Assembly: GCA_964633205.1 (NCBI GenBank)
Contig: CAZWFN010000121.1
Location: forward strand, 1-19,776
DNA: 19,776 nt
Reading direction: 5' to 3'
From: CAYVQE01 sp964633205
GTDB taxonomy: Bacteria > Myxococcota > B64-G9
Part shown: positions 1-8,893 of the stretch, piece after piece
How the letters are laid out: each line of letters starts with the position of its first letter
How positions within the stretch are numbered: position 1 is the stretch's first letter
Made by a program: the position numbers and the translations under genes
The notes under the pieces: generated by a model
What the model saw: the letters and a program-made list of their open reading frames with translations, nothing else
The model's database searches: none
What the model was told of the DNA's origin: nothing

Positions 1-136
1 GGCGCCTTCTGCCGTACCGCAAGGTGCCCCCGCGCAGGGGGGAGGTGTAGTGTGCCGATGTGGCGAGGGAAATCGACGTCGCATTTCAACGCGCTGGCCT
101 GGGGTATTTTCTTTGGTGCCAGGGGGGGAAATTCGT

Positions 137-238
137 TCTTCAGCGGCTGCGAACGACCGCCGTTTTGGGGTATCCGGATTTCCCTCCTGGCCCGGCAGCT
201 AGACGTAGCGCTGTTTTGCTGACAGCGCGGATGCCTCG
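137..238 (+). repeat. 102-bp repeat, left copy (inverted partner at 19675-19776)
   Basis: These 102 bases match the reverse complement of the last 102 bases of the window at 99 positions, with three substitutions and no gaps. Similarity stops abruptly at 238. Its other boundary cannot be judged, because the partner is cut by the window end. It contains a perfect 7-bp hairpin (GCGCTGT, 7-nt loop, ACAGCGC at about 209-229) and a smaller GCTA/TAGC hairpin at 198-209. The three substitutions change the amino acid in both reading frames I translated (one per strand), so it does not look coding. Both copies sit upstream of a gene and point toward it. Its nature (mobile-element remnant, intergenic repeat family or regulatory element) is unknown. 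Confidence 0.9.
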
Positions 239-275
239 TTCCAGTCGGCGATGGCATCGCGGGCGCCCGTTCGGC

Positions 276-281
276 TACACT
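276..281 (+). promoter_or_regulatory. Possible -10 element (TACACT) before the lipoprotein gene
   Basis: TACACT lies 54 bp upstream of the chosen lipoprotein start and just after the repeat. No convincing -35 hexamer is present 16-18 bp upstream, so this is a weak call. The same hexamer serves as -10 in the much better promoter of the zinc-ribbon gene at 15619-15647. Confidence 0.25.
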
Positions 282-334
282 GAAGACCCCCGCCCGGCGA
301 GGCGCCGCGAGCGGTGGCGAGGATGGGAGCAGCG

Positions 335-1174
335 ATGGGAGGCAGCGGTCGGATCGGTGGAGCGCTGGCGCTGGCGGCGCTGGGGCTGGGGATGTTGGGG
401 CTGGGGATGTTGGGGCTGGGCGCTTGTGCCGGGCCGCGGGCGGCGGCCGGTTGGAGCATGCGCGAGCTAGACCGGCCGCAGCTGGTGCGGCGCATGGCCT
501 ACATCCAGGAGCGCTGTCGCTACGGCTGCGACTCGCTGCGCACGGCCTGTCGTTTTCTGCACGAGGCGGCCGAGCTGAAGTGCCCCTACGAGCTGGAGCG
601 CTGCGACCGCGGCTGCGACAGCCAGCCGGCGCTGCGCGTAGCCGCCCAGGCCTTGCCGCCTCCCGGCTGGGGCCTTTCGGCCGAGCGGCCCATCCGGGTG
701 TGCGGCCCGGGCGGGCTGCAGCAGTTCTTGGCCGACCTGCGCTGCGGCGACGGCCGGCCGGTGCGCAGAAAGGAGCTGCCGGCCGTGGCCGATGTCGCGG
801 CCGCCGAGGAGCGCTTGCCGATCGTCGGCATGCTGCCGGCCGAACGCTGGCAGGTGCGCTGCACCCAGCAGACCGTGCGCTTGCACTTCGACCCCAACCA
901 CTGCGGCGCGCCCCGGCCCTGGGCCGCCCCGGCCGGCCTGCTGCGACCCTTGCGCGCCGCCCAGCGGCCGCGGCTGCCGCCCGGGCTGCCCGGGGCGGAC
1001 CGGGCGGCTGTCGACGAGCGGCTTGACGCCGCCGGCGGCTCAGGTGAGGATTCGGCTTCGACCGCATGGGAGCTGACCGGCAGCTCGGCGTGGAGAACCG
1101 TCGGGAGGAGGGCCGATGGCCGACAGGAGCGAGGGGCGGACCGAGACCCCGATCCGGGTGCTGTTGATCGATGA
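335..1174 (+). CDS. Cys-rich lipoprotein with mirror-symmetric cysteine hairpin
   Basis: Predicted secreted lipoprotein of 279 residues, not assigned to a known family. The start at 335 is chosen because GGGAG lies 5 bp upstream; ATG 323 and GTG 314 lack good sites. Residues 1-30 form a signal peptide (one Arg, then a Leu/Gly-rich core) ending in the lipobox L-G-A-C with Cys31. Cysteines 61, 65, 72, 83, 90 and 94 are spaced 3-6-10-6-3, a palindrome that would suit two antiparallel helices joined by three disulphides. Two further Cys pairs lie in the second half. The frame stays open to 1174, 59 bp into the response-regulator gene. The last 20 residues therefore look like a shadow of that gene, and the true end could differ if there is a frameshift. 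It is the first gene of a tight set with the regulator and a secreted protease, which suggests envelope or extracellular work. Confidence 0.6.
   Translation: MGGSGRIGGALALAALGLGMLGLGMLGLGACAGPRAAAGWSMRELDRPQLVRRMAYIQERCRYGCDSLRTACRFLHEAAELKCPYELERCDRGCDSQPALRVAAQALPPPGWGLSAERPIRVCGPGGLQQFLADLRCGDGRPVRRKELPAVADVAAAEERLPIVGMLPAERWQVRCTQQTVRLHFDPNHCGAPRPWAAPAGLLRPLRAAQRPRLPPGLPGADRAAVDERLDAAGGSGEDSASTAWELTGSSAWRTVGRRADGRQERGADRDPDPGAVDR
381..420 (+). repeat. 15-bp tandem repeat inside the signal peptide
   Basis: Two perfect 15-bp units (381-395 and 396-410) and a 10-bp partial third encode repeated Gly-Leu-Gly-Met-Leu in the hydrophobic core of the lipoprotein signal peptide. Because the unit is a multiple of three, copy-number change would lengthen or shorten the hydrophobic core without breaking the frame. 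Confidence 0.85.
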
Positions 1175-1634
1175 CGAGCAGGACCTGCTGGACTACATCT
1201 CCAAGCGGCTGCGGCTGGAGGGCCTGCGGGTGGGCACGGCCACCTCCGGCGCCCGGGCGGTGAAGCTGGCCGGCGAGCAGGACTTCGACGTGGCCGTGGT
1301 CGATCTGAAGATGCCCGGCATGGACGGCATCGAGACCCAGCACGAGCTCAAGCGGCTGCAGCCCTTCCTGCAGACCATCGTGCTGACCGGCCACGGCTCG
1401 ATCGACGCCGCGCTGGAAAGCGGCCGCGAGCATGCCTTCCGCTTCTTGGCCAAGCCTTCCGAGCACGGCGAGCTGATCGAGGCCATCAGCGCCGCGGCCG
1501 AGAACAAGCGCGACAAACAGCGCGCGGCCTTCCGGGCCGAGCTGGCCGAGGTGACCGCCGGCGGCGCCGGCTCGCGCGAGATCATGGCCGCGGTGGCCGC
1601 GCTCAGGCGCAAGTACGGGATACCGGATTCATGA
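1116..1634 (+). CDS. Single-domain response regulator (CheY-like receiver)
   Basis: A receiver domain of a two-component system, 172 residues. Residues about 13-130 carry the full set of receiver landmarks: acidic pocket Asp19/Asp20, phospho-acceptor Asp63 in V-V-D-L-K-M-P-G, the conserved Thr91 in L-T-G-H-G and Lys113 followed by Pro. The remaining 40 or so residues are helical and have no DNA-binding or enzymatic domain, so output is probably by protein-protein contact. The start is supported by GGGAGGAGG 6 bp upstream. No histidine kinase lies in the window. The gene overlaps the lipoprotein upstream by 59 bp and shares an ATGA overlap with the protease downstream, which argues for coupled translation. 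Which kinase controls it, and what it controls, cannot be read from the sequence. Confidence 0.92.
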   Translation: MADRSEGRTETPIRVLLIDDEQDLLDYISKRLRLEGLRVGTATSGARAVKLAGEQDFDVAVVDLKMPGMDGIETQHELKRLQPFLQTIVLTGHGSIDAALESGREHAFRFLAKPSEHGELIEAISAAAENKRDKQRAAFRAELAEVTAGGAGSREIMAAVAALRRKYGIPDS

Positions 1635-4099
1635 GCCTTGCGCGCTCGGCGTCGGCGCGCCGGTGCGGGCGCGGTGGCCCGGGCCCCTGGCTGCTCTTGT
1701 CGCTCTGCCTGGGCACCGCCGGGCCGGCGGCGGCGGGCGAGCTGGCGGCCGAGCTGCGCCGCTGGGCGCTGCGGCCGGCCAGCGCCCCGGCCAGCGGCGT
1801 GCGGCTGCGGGCACTGGTGCGGAGCGATGTCGCGCTGGAGCCGGTGCTGCATACCGTGCGCGCGGCTGTGGACCCGGTCTGGTCGCGGGCGCGGCGCGAT
1901 CGGGCCGGCCGCCAGCTGCTGTGGCTGGAACTCGAACGACCGCGGCCGGGCGGCGTGGGCCTGGCCGTGGCGCTGCAGCGGCTGTCCGCGCGGCCGGAGC
2001 TGCTGTGGATCGAGCGGGCTCCGCTGCTGGTGCCCGACAACGCAACCAGCAGCTGGCTGCTGCAGTCGGGCGACGAGGCCCTGGGCCGCTCCATCTGGCA
2101 GCGCGGGCTGACAGGCGCCGGCCAGGTGGTCGGGGTGGCCGATACCGGTCTCGACGCCGACGCCTGCCAGTTCCGGCTGGGGCCCGAGCCCGCCGCCGTG
2201 ACCGAGGCGGTCGACGCGCCCCAGCCGCCCGCGGCCCTGGTGGCTCGGCCCGCGGCCAAGGTGCTGACCTACTATGTGCTGGAAGGGGCCGAGGCCTACG
2301 ACTCCAGCGCTGCGAACTACCACGGCACCCACTCGGCTGGCAACGCGGTGGGCGACGACTATCACCGGCTGGCCGGCCGCGACGCCGAGTTCTACGATCC
2401 GCACGACGGCATGGCCCCGGCCGCGCGGCTGGTCTTCCAAGACATCGGCAGCCACGACGGCTACCTGAGCGGGCTGCGGGCGGCCTCGATGTACGATCTG
2501 CTGCATCAGGCCTATGCCACCGGTGCACGCATCCACTCCAACTCCTACGGCCGGGCCGAGCCGGCGCCTGGCTACGACCTGGACTCGGCCGCGATCGACG
2601 AGGCGGTCTGGGACCACCACGACCTGTTGGTGCTGTTCTCGGCCGGCAACGCCGGGCCCGAGCCGGCCACGCTGAACGGAACCGGGGCCACCGCCAAGAA
2701 CACCCTGGTTGTCGGCGCCAGCGGCCCGGTGGCGCTGGACGTGTTCGGCTCCATCTTCGACCTGCGCCACGATCTGCTGTTCTTCTCCTCGCAGGGGCCC
2801 ACCGCCGACGGCCGGCTCAAGCCCGACCTGGTGGCGCCCGGCATGACCTTCTCGGCCACCTCGGACACCGCCGCCGCCGAGCACCTGGGCTGCTGTGATC
2901 GCGACGGCGAGGAGATCTACGCCGCCGCGGTCGACGACGACAACTGCGATGTGGACCAGGACTGGCCGGCGGTGGGCACCTCGTTCTCCACCCCGGTCAC
3001 CGCCGGGGTGGCCGCGCTGGCCCGGCAGTACTTCACCGAGGGCTTCTGGCGCGCCGGCCGGGCCGCGCCCGAGCACGGCTTCAGCCCCAGCGCGGCGCTG
3101 CTCAAGGCGGTGCTGATCCTGGGCGCCCGGCCGCTGGCCGGCGAGGTGTTCATGAGCGACGCCGCGCTCGAGCCGCCGCCGGCCGCCGGCCAGGGCTGGG
3201 GCCGGGTGCGGCTGGAGCCGGCGCTGTGGTTCGCGGGCGAGGACCAGCACAGCCTGGTGCTGGCGGACGCGGCCAACCCGGTGATCGATGCGGCCGCGCT
3301 GCAGCCCGAACCGCCCTTCTGGCCGCACGGCGCCGGACCGCTGGCCGAAGGCGAGCAGCGCAGCTGGCTGCTGCCCGCGGTGGCCGCCGGCGCCGAGCTG
3401 CGCGTGTGTCTGGCGTGGTCCGATCCACCGGCGCTGCCGGCGGCCGAGCGCATGCTGATCAACGATCTGGACCTGAGCCTGACCGGGCCCGCCGGCGCGC
3501 GCTGGCTGGGCAACCGCGGCTTCGGCGCCGACGGGCTGGCCGAGCCGGCTGCCGCGGCCGAGCCGGACCGGCGCAACAACGTCGAGTGCGTGGCGCTGCG
3601 CGCACCGCGGGCGGGCGCCTATGCGGTGGCGGTGGAGGCCGCCAGCGTGCCGGGCAACGGCCAGCCCGGCTCCGCGGAGCAGGGCTTCGCCCTGCTGGCC
3701 GCCGCGCCCTTCCTGCCGCCGCGGCCCGAGGTGCTGCGGCCGGCCCGGGCCGCGCCGGGCGCGGTGCTCGAGGACGTGGAGCTCGAAGGCCGCCACTTCG
3801 CCACCGGCATGCAGCTCGACCTGGGCCCGGAGATCGAAGTCGCCGGCCTCGAGGTGATCGACGCCGGCCACGCCCGCATCGTCGAGCTGCGCGTGGCCGC
3901 CGCGGCCGCCACCGGCCCGCGCGCGGCCACCGCCTGCGCGCAGCGCTCGCTGTGCGCCACCTCCGCCGAGCTGCTGCGCGTCGGCCGCCCCGGCTGCGGC
4001 TGCAGCCCCGCCGGCCCCGCCGCCCCGCCCGGCGCCGCCCTGGCCCTGCTGCTGCTCGGCCTGCTCGCCCGGCGGCGATTCGGTTCGCTCAGTCGATGA
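1631..4099 (+). CDS. Secreted subtilisin-like (S8, KP-43-like) protease with MYXO-CTERM tail
   Basis: Serine endopeptidase of the subtilisin family, 822 residues. An Arg-rich N-terminus and hydrophobic stretch (about 18-35) form a signal peptide, followed by a propeptide-like segment (55-135). The catalytic domain (about 160-505) shows Asp171 in V-A-D-T-G, His231 in H-G-T-H-S-A-G, oxyanion Asn340 in S-A-G-N and Ser451 in G-T-S-F-S-T-P, so all active-site residues are present. Residues about 537-690 resemble the beta-sandwich of KP-43-type proteases (W-S-D-P-P, then N-D-L-D-L). About 695-765 looks like an IPT/TIG domain. The C-terminus has Cys789-Gly-Cys791, a Leu-rich helix (802-813) and Arg814-816, the MYXO-CTERM pattern thought to anchor proteins at the surface of myxobacteria. 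ATG overlaps the regulator stop by 4 bp. The substrate is unknown. Confidence 0.93.
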   Translation: MSLARSASARRCGRGGPGPWLLLSLCLGTAGPAAAGELAAELRRWALRPASAPASGVRLRALVRSDVALEPVLHTVRAAVDPVWSRARRDRAGRQLLWLELERPRPGGVGLAVALQRLSARPELLWIERAPLLVPDNATSSWLLQSGDEALGRSIWQRGLTGAGQVVGVADTGLDADACQFRLGPEPAAVTEAVDAPQPPAALVARPAAKVLTYYVLEGAEAYDSSAANYHGTHSAGNAVGDDYHRLAGRDAEFYDPHDGMAPAARLVFQDIGSHDGYLSGLRAASMYDLLHQAYATGARIHSNSYGRAEPAPGYDLDSAAIDEAVWDHHDLLVLFSAGNAGPEPATLNGTGATAKNTLVVGASGPVALDVFGSIFDLRHDLLFFSSQGPTADGRLKPDLVAPGMTFSATSDTAAAEHLGCCDRDGEEIYAAAVDDDNCDVDQDWPAVGTSFSTPVTAGVAALARQYFTEGFWRAGRAAPEHGFSPSAALLKAVLILGARPLAGEVFMSDAALEPPPAAGQGWGRVRLEPALWFAGEDQHSLVLADAANPVIDAAALQPEPPFWPHGAGPLAEGEQRSWLLPAVAAGAELRVCLAWSDPPALPAAERMLINDLDLSLTGPAGARWLGNRGFGADGLAEPAAAAEPDRRNNVECVALRAPRAGAYAVAVEAASVPGNGQPGSAEQGFALLAAAPFLPPRPEVLRPARAAPGAVLEDVELEGRHFATGMQLDLGPEIEVAGLEVIDAGHARIVELRVAAAAATGPRAATACAQRSLCATSAELLRVGRPGCGCSPAGPAAPPGAALALLLLGLLARRRFGSLSR

Positions 4100-4595
4100 C
4101 CTTGGCCAGCAGGTCGGACTGCTGCACGCAGCGCTGTACCTGCGCGATGTCGGCCCGCACGCGCTGGTGCAGCTCGGTACCACGGGCCTCGGCGATGGGC
4201 TGGTGCTCGGCGGCGGTGCGGCGGATGGGGGCCAGCTCCGGGTCGGCCTCGGCTTCGCGCAGCCAGCGCGACACCTCGCCGTGGGCCGCGGCCACCACGC
4301 GCTCCAGCTCGACCACCCGCTCCACCAGCCCGCTCAGCGGCTCGACCCCCCAGTAGACCTTGTCGGTGGCCAGCACGCCCTTGACCAGCCAGCGCGGGTC
4401 CAACCCGGGCGCGCGCACGTTGAGCACCCAGGCCAGCCGCCAGATCAGATCCGCCTGCTCGGCCAGCGCCTCGTCCACCGGCTGGCCCGAACGCACCGCC
4501 ATCAGGCCATGGGCCAGTTCGCGGTCGGCCGTACCCCGCGCGTTCACCTCGGCCACCGCCCGCTCCAGCTCGCGCAACCATCCCACCGAATCCAC
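4089..4595 (-). CDS. Hypothetical helical protein
   Basis: I do not recognise this protein. From the chosen start it has 168 residues, with no signal peptide or membrane segment, and looks almost wholly helical with many Leu/Val/Glu/Arg heptad-like stretches, especially over the middle third. The start is uncertain: GTG at 4595 has GGAGG 5 bp upstream, while the frame stays open upstream to a TTG at 4622 that has no ribosome site. The gene is convergent with the protease and overlaps its end by 11 bp. It is divergent from secA. A candidate extended -10 (TGC-TAGGCT) lies at 4651-4659 on this strand, giving a leader of about 50 nt. The plain, non-repetitive composition with Trp, Tyr and Asp/Glu spread as in normal proteins argues it is real rather than an antisense shadow. 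Confidence 0.7.
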   Translation of the reverse strand: MDSVGWLRELERAVAEVNARGTADRELAHGLMAVRSGQPVDEALAEQADLIWRLAWVLNVRAPGLDPRWLVKGVLATDKVYWGVEPLSGLVERVVELERVVAAAHGEVSRWLREAEADPELAPIRRTAAEHQPIAEARGTELHQRVRADIAQVQRCVQQSDLLAKVID

Positions 4596-4650
4596 CAGCG
4601 CCTCCGAATCGACCACCAGCAAACGTCCACCACCCCGACCTCGACCACAC

Positions 4651-4679
4651 AGCCTAGCACCCCAGCGCTCCGATCGCCA
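4651..4679 (-). promoter_or_regulatory. Candidate promoter of the hypothetical gene at 4089-4595
   Basis: On the minus strand a TGGCGA -35-like hexamer (4674-4679) is followed after 17 bp by TAGGCT (4651-4656), preceded by TGC as in an extended -10. The -35 is weak. The -10 has the same TGCTAG core as three other promoters in the window. Confidence 0.45.
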
Positions 4680-4726
4680 TCCGCTGAGGACGCGGCGGAG
4701 CCGCGATGGGGAAGCGGTTGTTGCGG

Positions 4727-4755
4727 TTGCGGGGGTGGGGGGTGGGTGCTAGACT
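4727..4755 (+). promoter_or_regulatory. secA promoter
   Basis: TTGCGG (4727-4732), a 17-bp spacer and TAGACT (4750-4755) with an upstream TGC form a good sigma-70-like extended -10 promoter. Transcription would start near 4762, about 50 nt before secA. The spacer is almost entirely G with two single T interruptions and could form a two-layer G-quadruplex on the non-template strand. It lies about 75 bp from the divergent candidate promoter at 4651-4679. Confidence 0.7.
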
Positions 4756-4759
4756 GCTG

Positions 4760-4796
4760 GGCCGGACATCCGGCCGCTGCGGGGGCGCAGCGGCCG
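4760..4796 (+). promoter_or_regulatory. secA leader with two overlapping, mutually exclusive hairpins
   Basis: Hairpin A pairs 4760-4765 (GGCCGG) with 4770-4775 (CCGGCC) around ACAT. Hairpin B pairs 4771-4781 with 4786-4796, eleven perfect base pairs around GGGG. Five bases (4771-4775) belong to both stems, so only one can form at a time. Hairpin B ends two bases before the ribosome site GGGAGGAG (4798-4805) of secA. If transcription starts near 4762, hairpin A would lose part of its stem, so the switch depends on the exact start. A role in controlling secA translation is inference. Confidence 0.6.
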
Positions 4797-4812
4797 CGGG
4801 AGGAGCATCGGC

Positions 4813-7548
<2,736 letters not shown>

Positions 7549-7571
7549 GCCGAGCGTTTCCCCCACCCTAA

Positions 7572-7622
7572 CCCTCCCCCAGCGCACCATCTGCCCGCGG
7601 AGGTCGCTTCGCCGGGGGAGGG
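7572..7622 (+). terminator. Inverted repeat after secA, possible terminator
   Basis: CCCTCCCCC (7572-7580) and GGGGGAGGG (7614-7622) form a perfect 9-bp stem with a 33-nt loop, 23 bp after the secA stop. No T run follows, so it is not a classic intrinsic terminator. The C-rich ACCCTAACCCTCCCCC style resembles palindromic intergenic elements scattered in other high-GC genomes, and it may be one of those. Confidence 0.4.
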
Positions 7623-7628
7623 GATGCG

Positions 7629-7656
7629 TTGGCAGCGGTTCTCGGTCCGCTATACC
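7629..7656 (+). promoter_or_regulatory. Candidate upstream promoter for the rpsB operon
   Basis: TTGGCA (7629-7634), a 16-bp spacer and TATACC (7651-7656). The fit is moderate. Its -10 overlaps the left arm of the inverted repeat at 7653-7708. Confidence 0.4.
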
Positions 7657-7708
7657 ATTCCTCTGCAGAAACTGCTTCGGTAGCATATACAGCTCTGGTG
7701 GAATGGTA
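7653..7708 (+). other. Stem-loop element with UUCG tetraloop hairpin
   Basis: TACCATTCC (7653-7661) pairs perfectly with GGAATGGTA (7700-7708). Between them CTGC (7672-7675), TTCG and GTAG (7680-7683) make a hairpin with a C(UUCG)G loop, a very stable RNA tetraloop. The arrangement looks like a folded RNA rather than a random spacer, but whether it is transcribed is not known. Confidence 0.4.
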
Positions 7709-7781
7709 CTGCTCTTGGCTTTGGTTGCGGCGGTAGCAGCGCCGTGATCGTGGTCGAGGTGGAAAATCTGGAAAAAATGCC

Positions 7782-7810
7782 TTGCCTTGGGTAGGTTGCT
7801 GTGCTAGCCA
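7782..7810 (+). promoter_or_regulatory. Likely rpsB operon promoter
   Basis: TTGCCT (7782-7787), a 17-bp spacer and TAGCCA (7805-7810) preceded by TGC (extended -10). This would give a leader of roughly 160 nt before rpsB. It shares the TGCTAG core with the secA and membrane-protein promoters. Confidence 0.5.
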
Positions 7811-7897
7811 TAGCGCTTCGGAGCGGTGTGGTGGGTCCCGGCTGATCGCTTCTCCTTTGTTTTCGGGACAGTACTCATTACGCACGCCGTGATTGGC

Positions 7898-7937
7898 GGC
7901 CCGTCGGGTGCCCTGGGATGCAGGGTCGGTCCGGGCC
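7898..7937 (+). promoter_or_regulatory. Stem-loop in the rpsB leader, possible autoregulatory site
   Basis: Outer arms GGCCCG (7898-7903) and CGGGCC (7932-7937) enclose inner arms CCCT (7911-7914) and AGGG (7922-7925). It lies 30 nt before the rpsB ribosome site GAGGAGG (7967-7973). In other bacteria S2 represses its own operon through a folded leader. I cannot match this one to the known S2-leader consensus by eye, so the role is inference. Confidence 0.4.
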
Positions 7938-7979
7938 AGGCGTCCAACGCGGCGGAGGCCCAACCCGAGGAGGTTTACA

Positions 7980-8858
7980 ATGGGCGTCATCTCCATGAAG
8001 TCCCTGCTCGAGGCCGGAGTCCACTTCGGCCACCAGACCAGCCGTTGGAACCCGAAGATGAAGCCGTACATCTTCGGGGCCCGCAACGGCATCCACGTCA
8101 TCGACCTGCAGCAGACCTCGCGTCTGTTCGACCGCGCCTACAAGGTCGTGCGCGACACGGTGGCCAACGGCGAGAAGGTTCTGTTCGTGGGCACCAAGAA
8201 ACAGGCCCAGAACGTGATCGTCGAGGAAGCCCAGCGCTGCGGCATGTTCTACGTCCAGAACCGCTGGCTGGGCGGCACCCTGACCAACTTCCGCACCATC
8301 AAGCTGAGCATCGAGCGGCTCAAGACCCTGGAGAAGATGGAAGCCGACGGCTCGTTCGAGAAGGTGACCAAGAAGGAGGCCCTGAAGCTGCAGCGCGAGC
8401 GGGCCAAGCTCGAGCGCAATCTACCCGGGCTCAAGGAGATGCAACGGCTGCCGGGCGCCATGTTCGTCATCGATCCGCGCAAGGAACGCATCGCAGTGGC
8501 CGAGGCCAAGCGGCTGCAGATCCCGCTGGTCGGCCTGACCGACACCAACTGCGATCCGGACGTGGTCGACTACGTCATCCCGGGCAACGACGACGCCATC
8601 CGGGCCATCAAGCTGTTCGCCTCCAAGATCGCCGACGCCTGCGTCGAGGGCGAGCAGTTGTACCAGGACACCCTGGCTGGCCGCGACCAGCAGGCCAAGC
8701 CGGCCGAGACCCCGACCGAGCCCAAGCCCTCCGACGGCCGCGACGGTGGCCCGCAGGTCGAGGTGGTCGGCCGGCGCCACATGGACGAGTCGCAGCTGGC
8801 CGGTGAGGGTGAAGCCGACAAGCCGGAACAGGGCGAGAAGACGGAAGAAGCGAGCTGA
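7980..8858 (+). CDS. rpsB: 30S ribosomal protein S2
   Basis: Small-subunit ribosomal protein S2, 292 residues, needed with S1 for mRNA binding by the 30S subunit. Family landmarks are clear: G-V-H-F-G-H-Q-T-S-R-W-N-P-K-M near residue 13, V-L-F-V-G-T-K-K-Q-A, N-R-W-L-G-G-T-L-T-N-F and I-P-L-V-G-L-T-D-T-N-C-D-P. The start at 7980 has GAGGAGG 6 bp upstream and gives the expected N-terminus. The last 60 or so residues, beyond the usual end of the family (about 240 in E. coli), are acidic, Pro/Glu/Gly-rich and probably disordered. First gene of the translation and envelope-precursor operon, followed by tsf as in most bacteria. Confidence 0.99.
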   Translation: MGVISMKSLLEAGVHFGHQTSRWNPKMKPYIFGARNGIHVIDLQQTSRLFDRAYKVVRDTVANGEKVLFVGTKKQAQNVIVEEAQRCGMFYVQNRWLGGTLTNFRTIKLSIERLKTLEKMEADGSFEKVTKKEALKLQRERAKLERNLPGLKEMQRLPGAMFVIDPRKERIAVAEAKRLQIPLVGLTDTNCDPDVVDYVIPGNDDAIRAIKLFASKIADACVEGEQLYQDTLAGRDQQAKPAETPTEPKPSDGRDGGPQVEVVGRRHMDESQLAGEGEADKPEQGEKTEEAS

Positions 8859-8893
8859 CCGCACCCGCGCGGCGGGACGGCAGAACGAATAAC

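Larger units (their letters stand above)
1..334. other. Gene-free left end with a hairpin and a dispersed-repeat copy
   Basis: No credible coding sequence is seen here. Positions 27-31 (CCCCC) and 37-41 (GGGGG) form a short perfect hairpin around GCGCA, which might be the terminator remnant of a gene off the left edge, but no T tract follows. Positions 137-238 are one copy of the repeat described separately. The stretch after the repeat leads into the lipoprotein gene. Open frames crossing the region have no ribosome site and no recognisable protein. Confidence 0.6.
7549..7979 (+). other. 431-bp structured, less GC-rich spacer between secA and rpsB
   Basis: There is no gene on this strand, and the long minus-strand frame crossing it is antisense to the well-assigned rpsB start and resembles nothing. 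The region holds, in order, a 9-bp inverted repeat after secA (7572-7622), a candidate promoter at 7629-7656, a second 9-bp inverted repeat enclosing a UUCG hairpin (7653-7708), a better promoter at 7782-7810, and a stem-loop before the rpsB ribosome site (7898-7937). A-T content in the middle is clearly above that of the neighbouring genes. No tRNA-like cloverleaf was found. Confidence 0.7.

Noticed and set aside
137..238. Repeat as the 3' end of a transposase gene (a minus-strand frame ends in TGA inside it)
   Set aside because: All three differences between copies change the amino acid, the frame is closed soon upstream in the right copy, and the peptide resembles no transposase.
381..420. 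CRISPR-like direct repeats
   Set aside because: A tandem 15-bp repeat without spacers, inside a coding sequence. No cas genes.
1193..4183. 996-codon open frame on the minus strand across the response regulator and protease
   Set aside because: It is antisense to two genes with intact catalytic motifs, has Gly/Arg/Gln/Ala-rich composition and no recognisable domain. Such frames are common shadows at this GC content.
7549..7979. tRNA or other structural RNA gene in the long spacer
   Set aside because: No cloverleaf, no T-loop-like or CCA-ending pattern could be built. Only hairpins were found.
7568..8101. 177-codon minus-strand frame across the spacer and the rpsB start
   Set aside because: No ribosome site, overlaps rpsB antisense, and resembles no protein.
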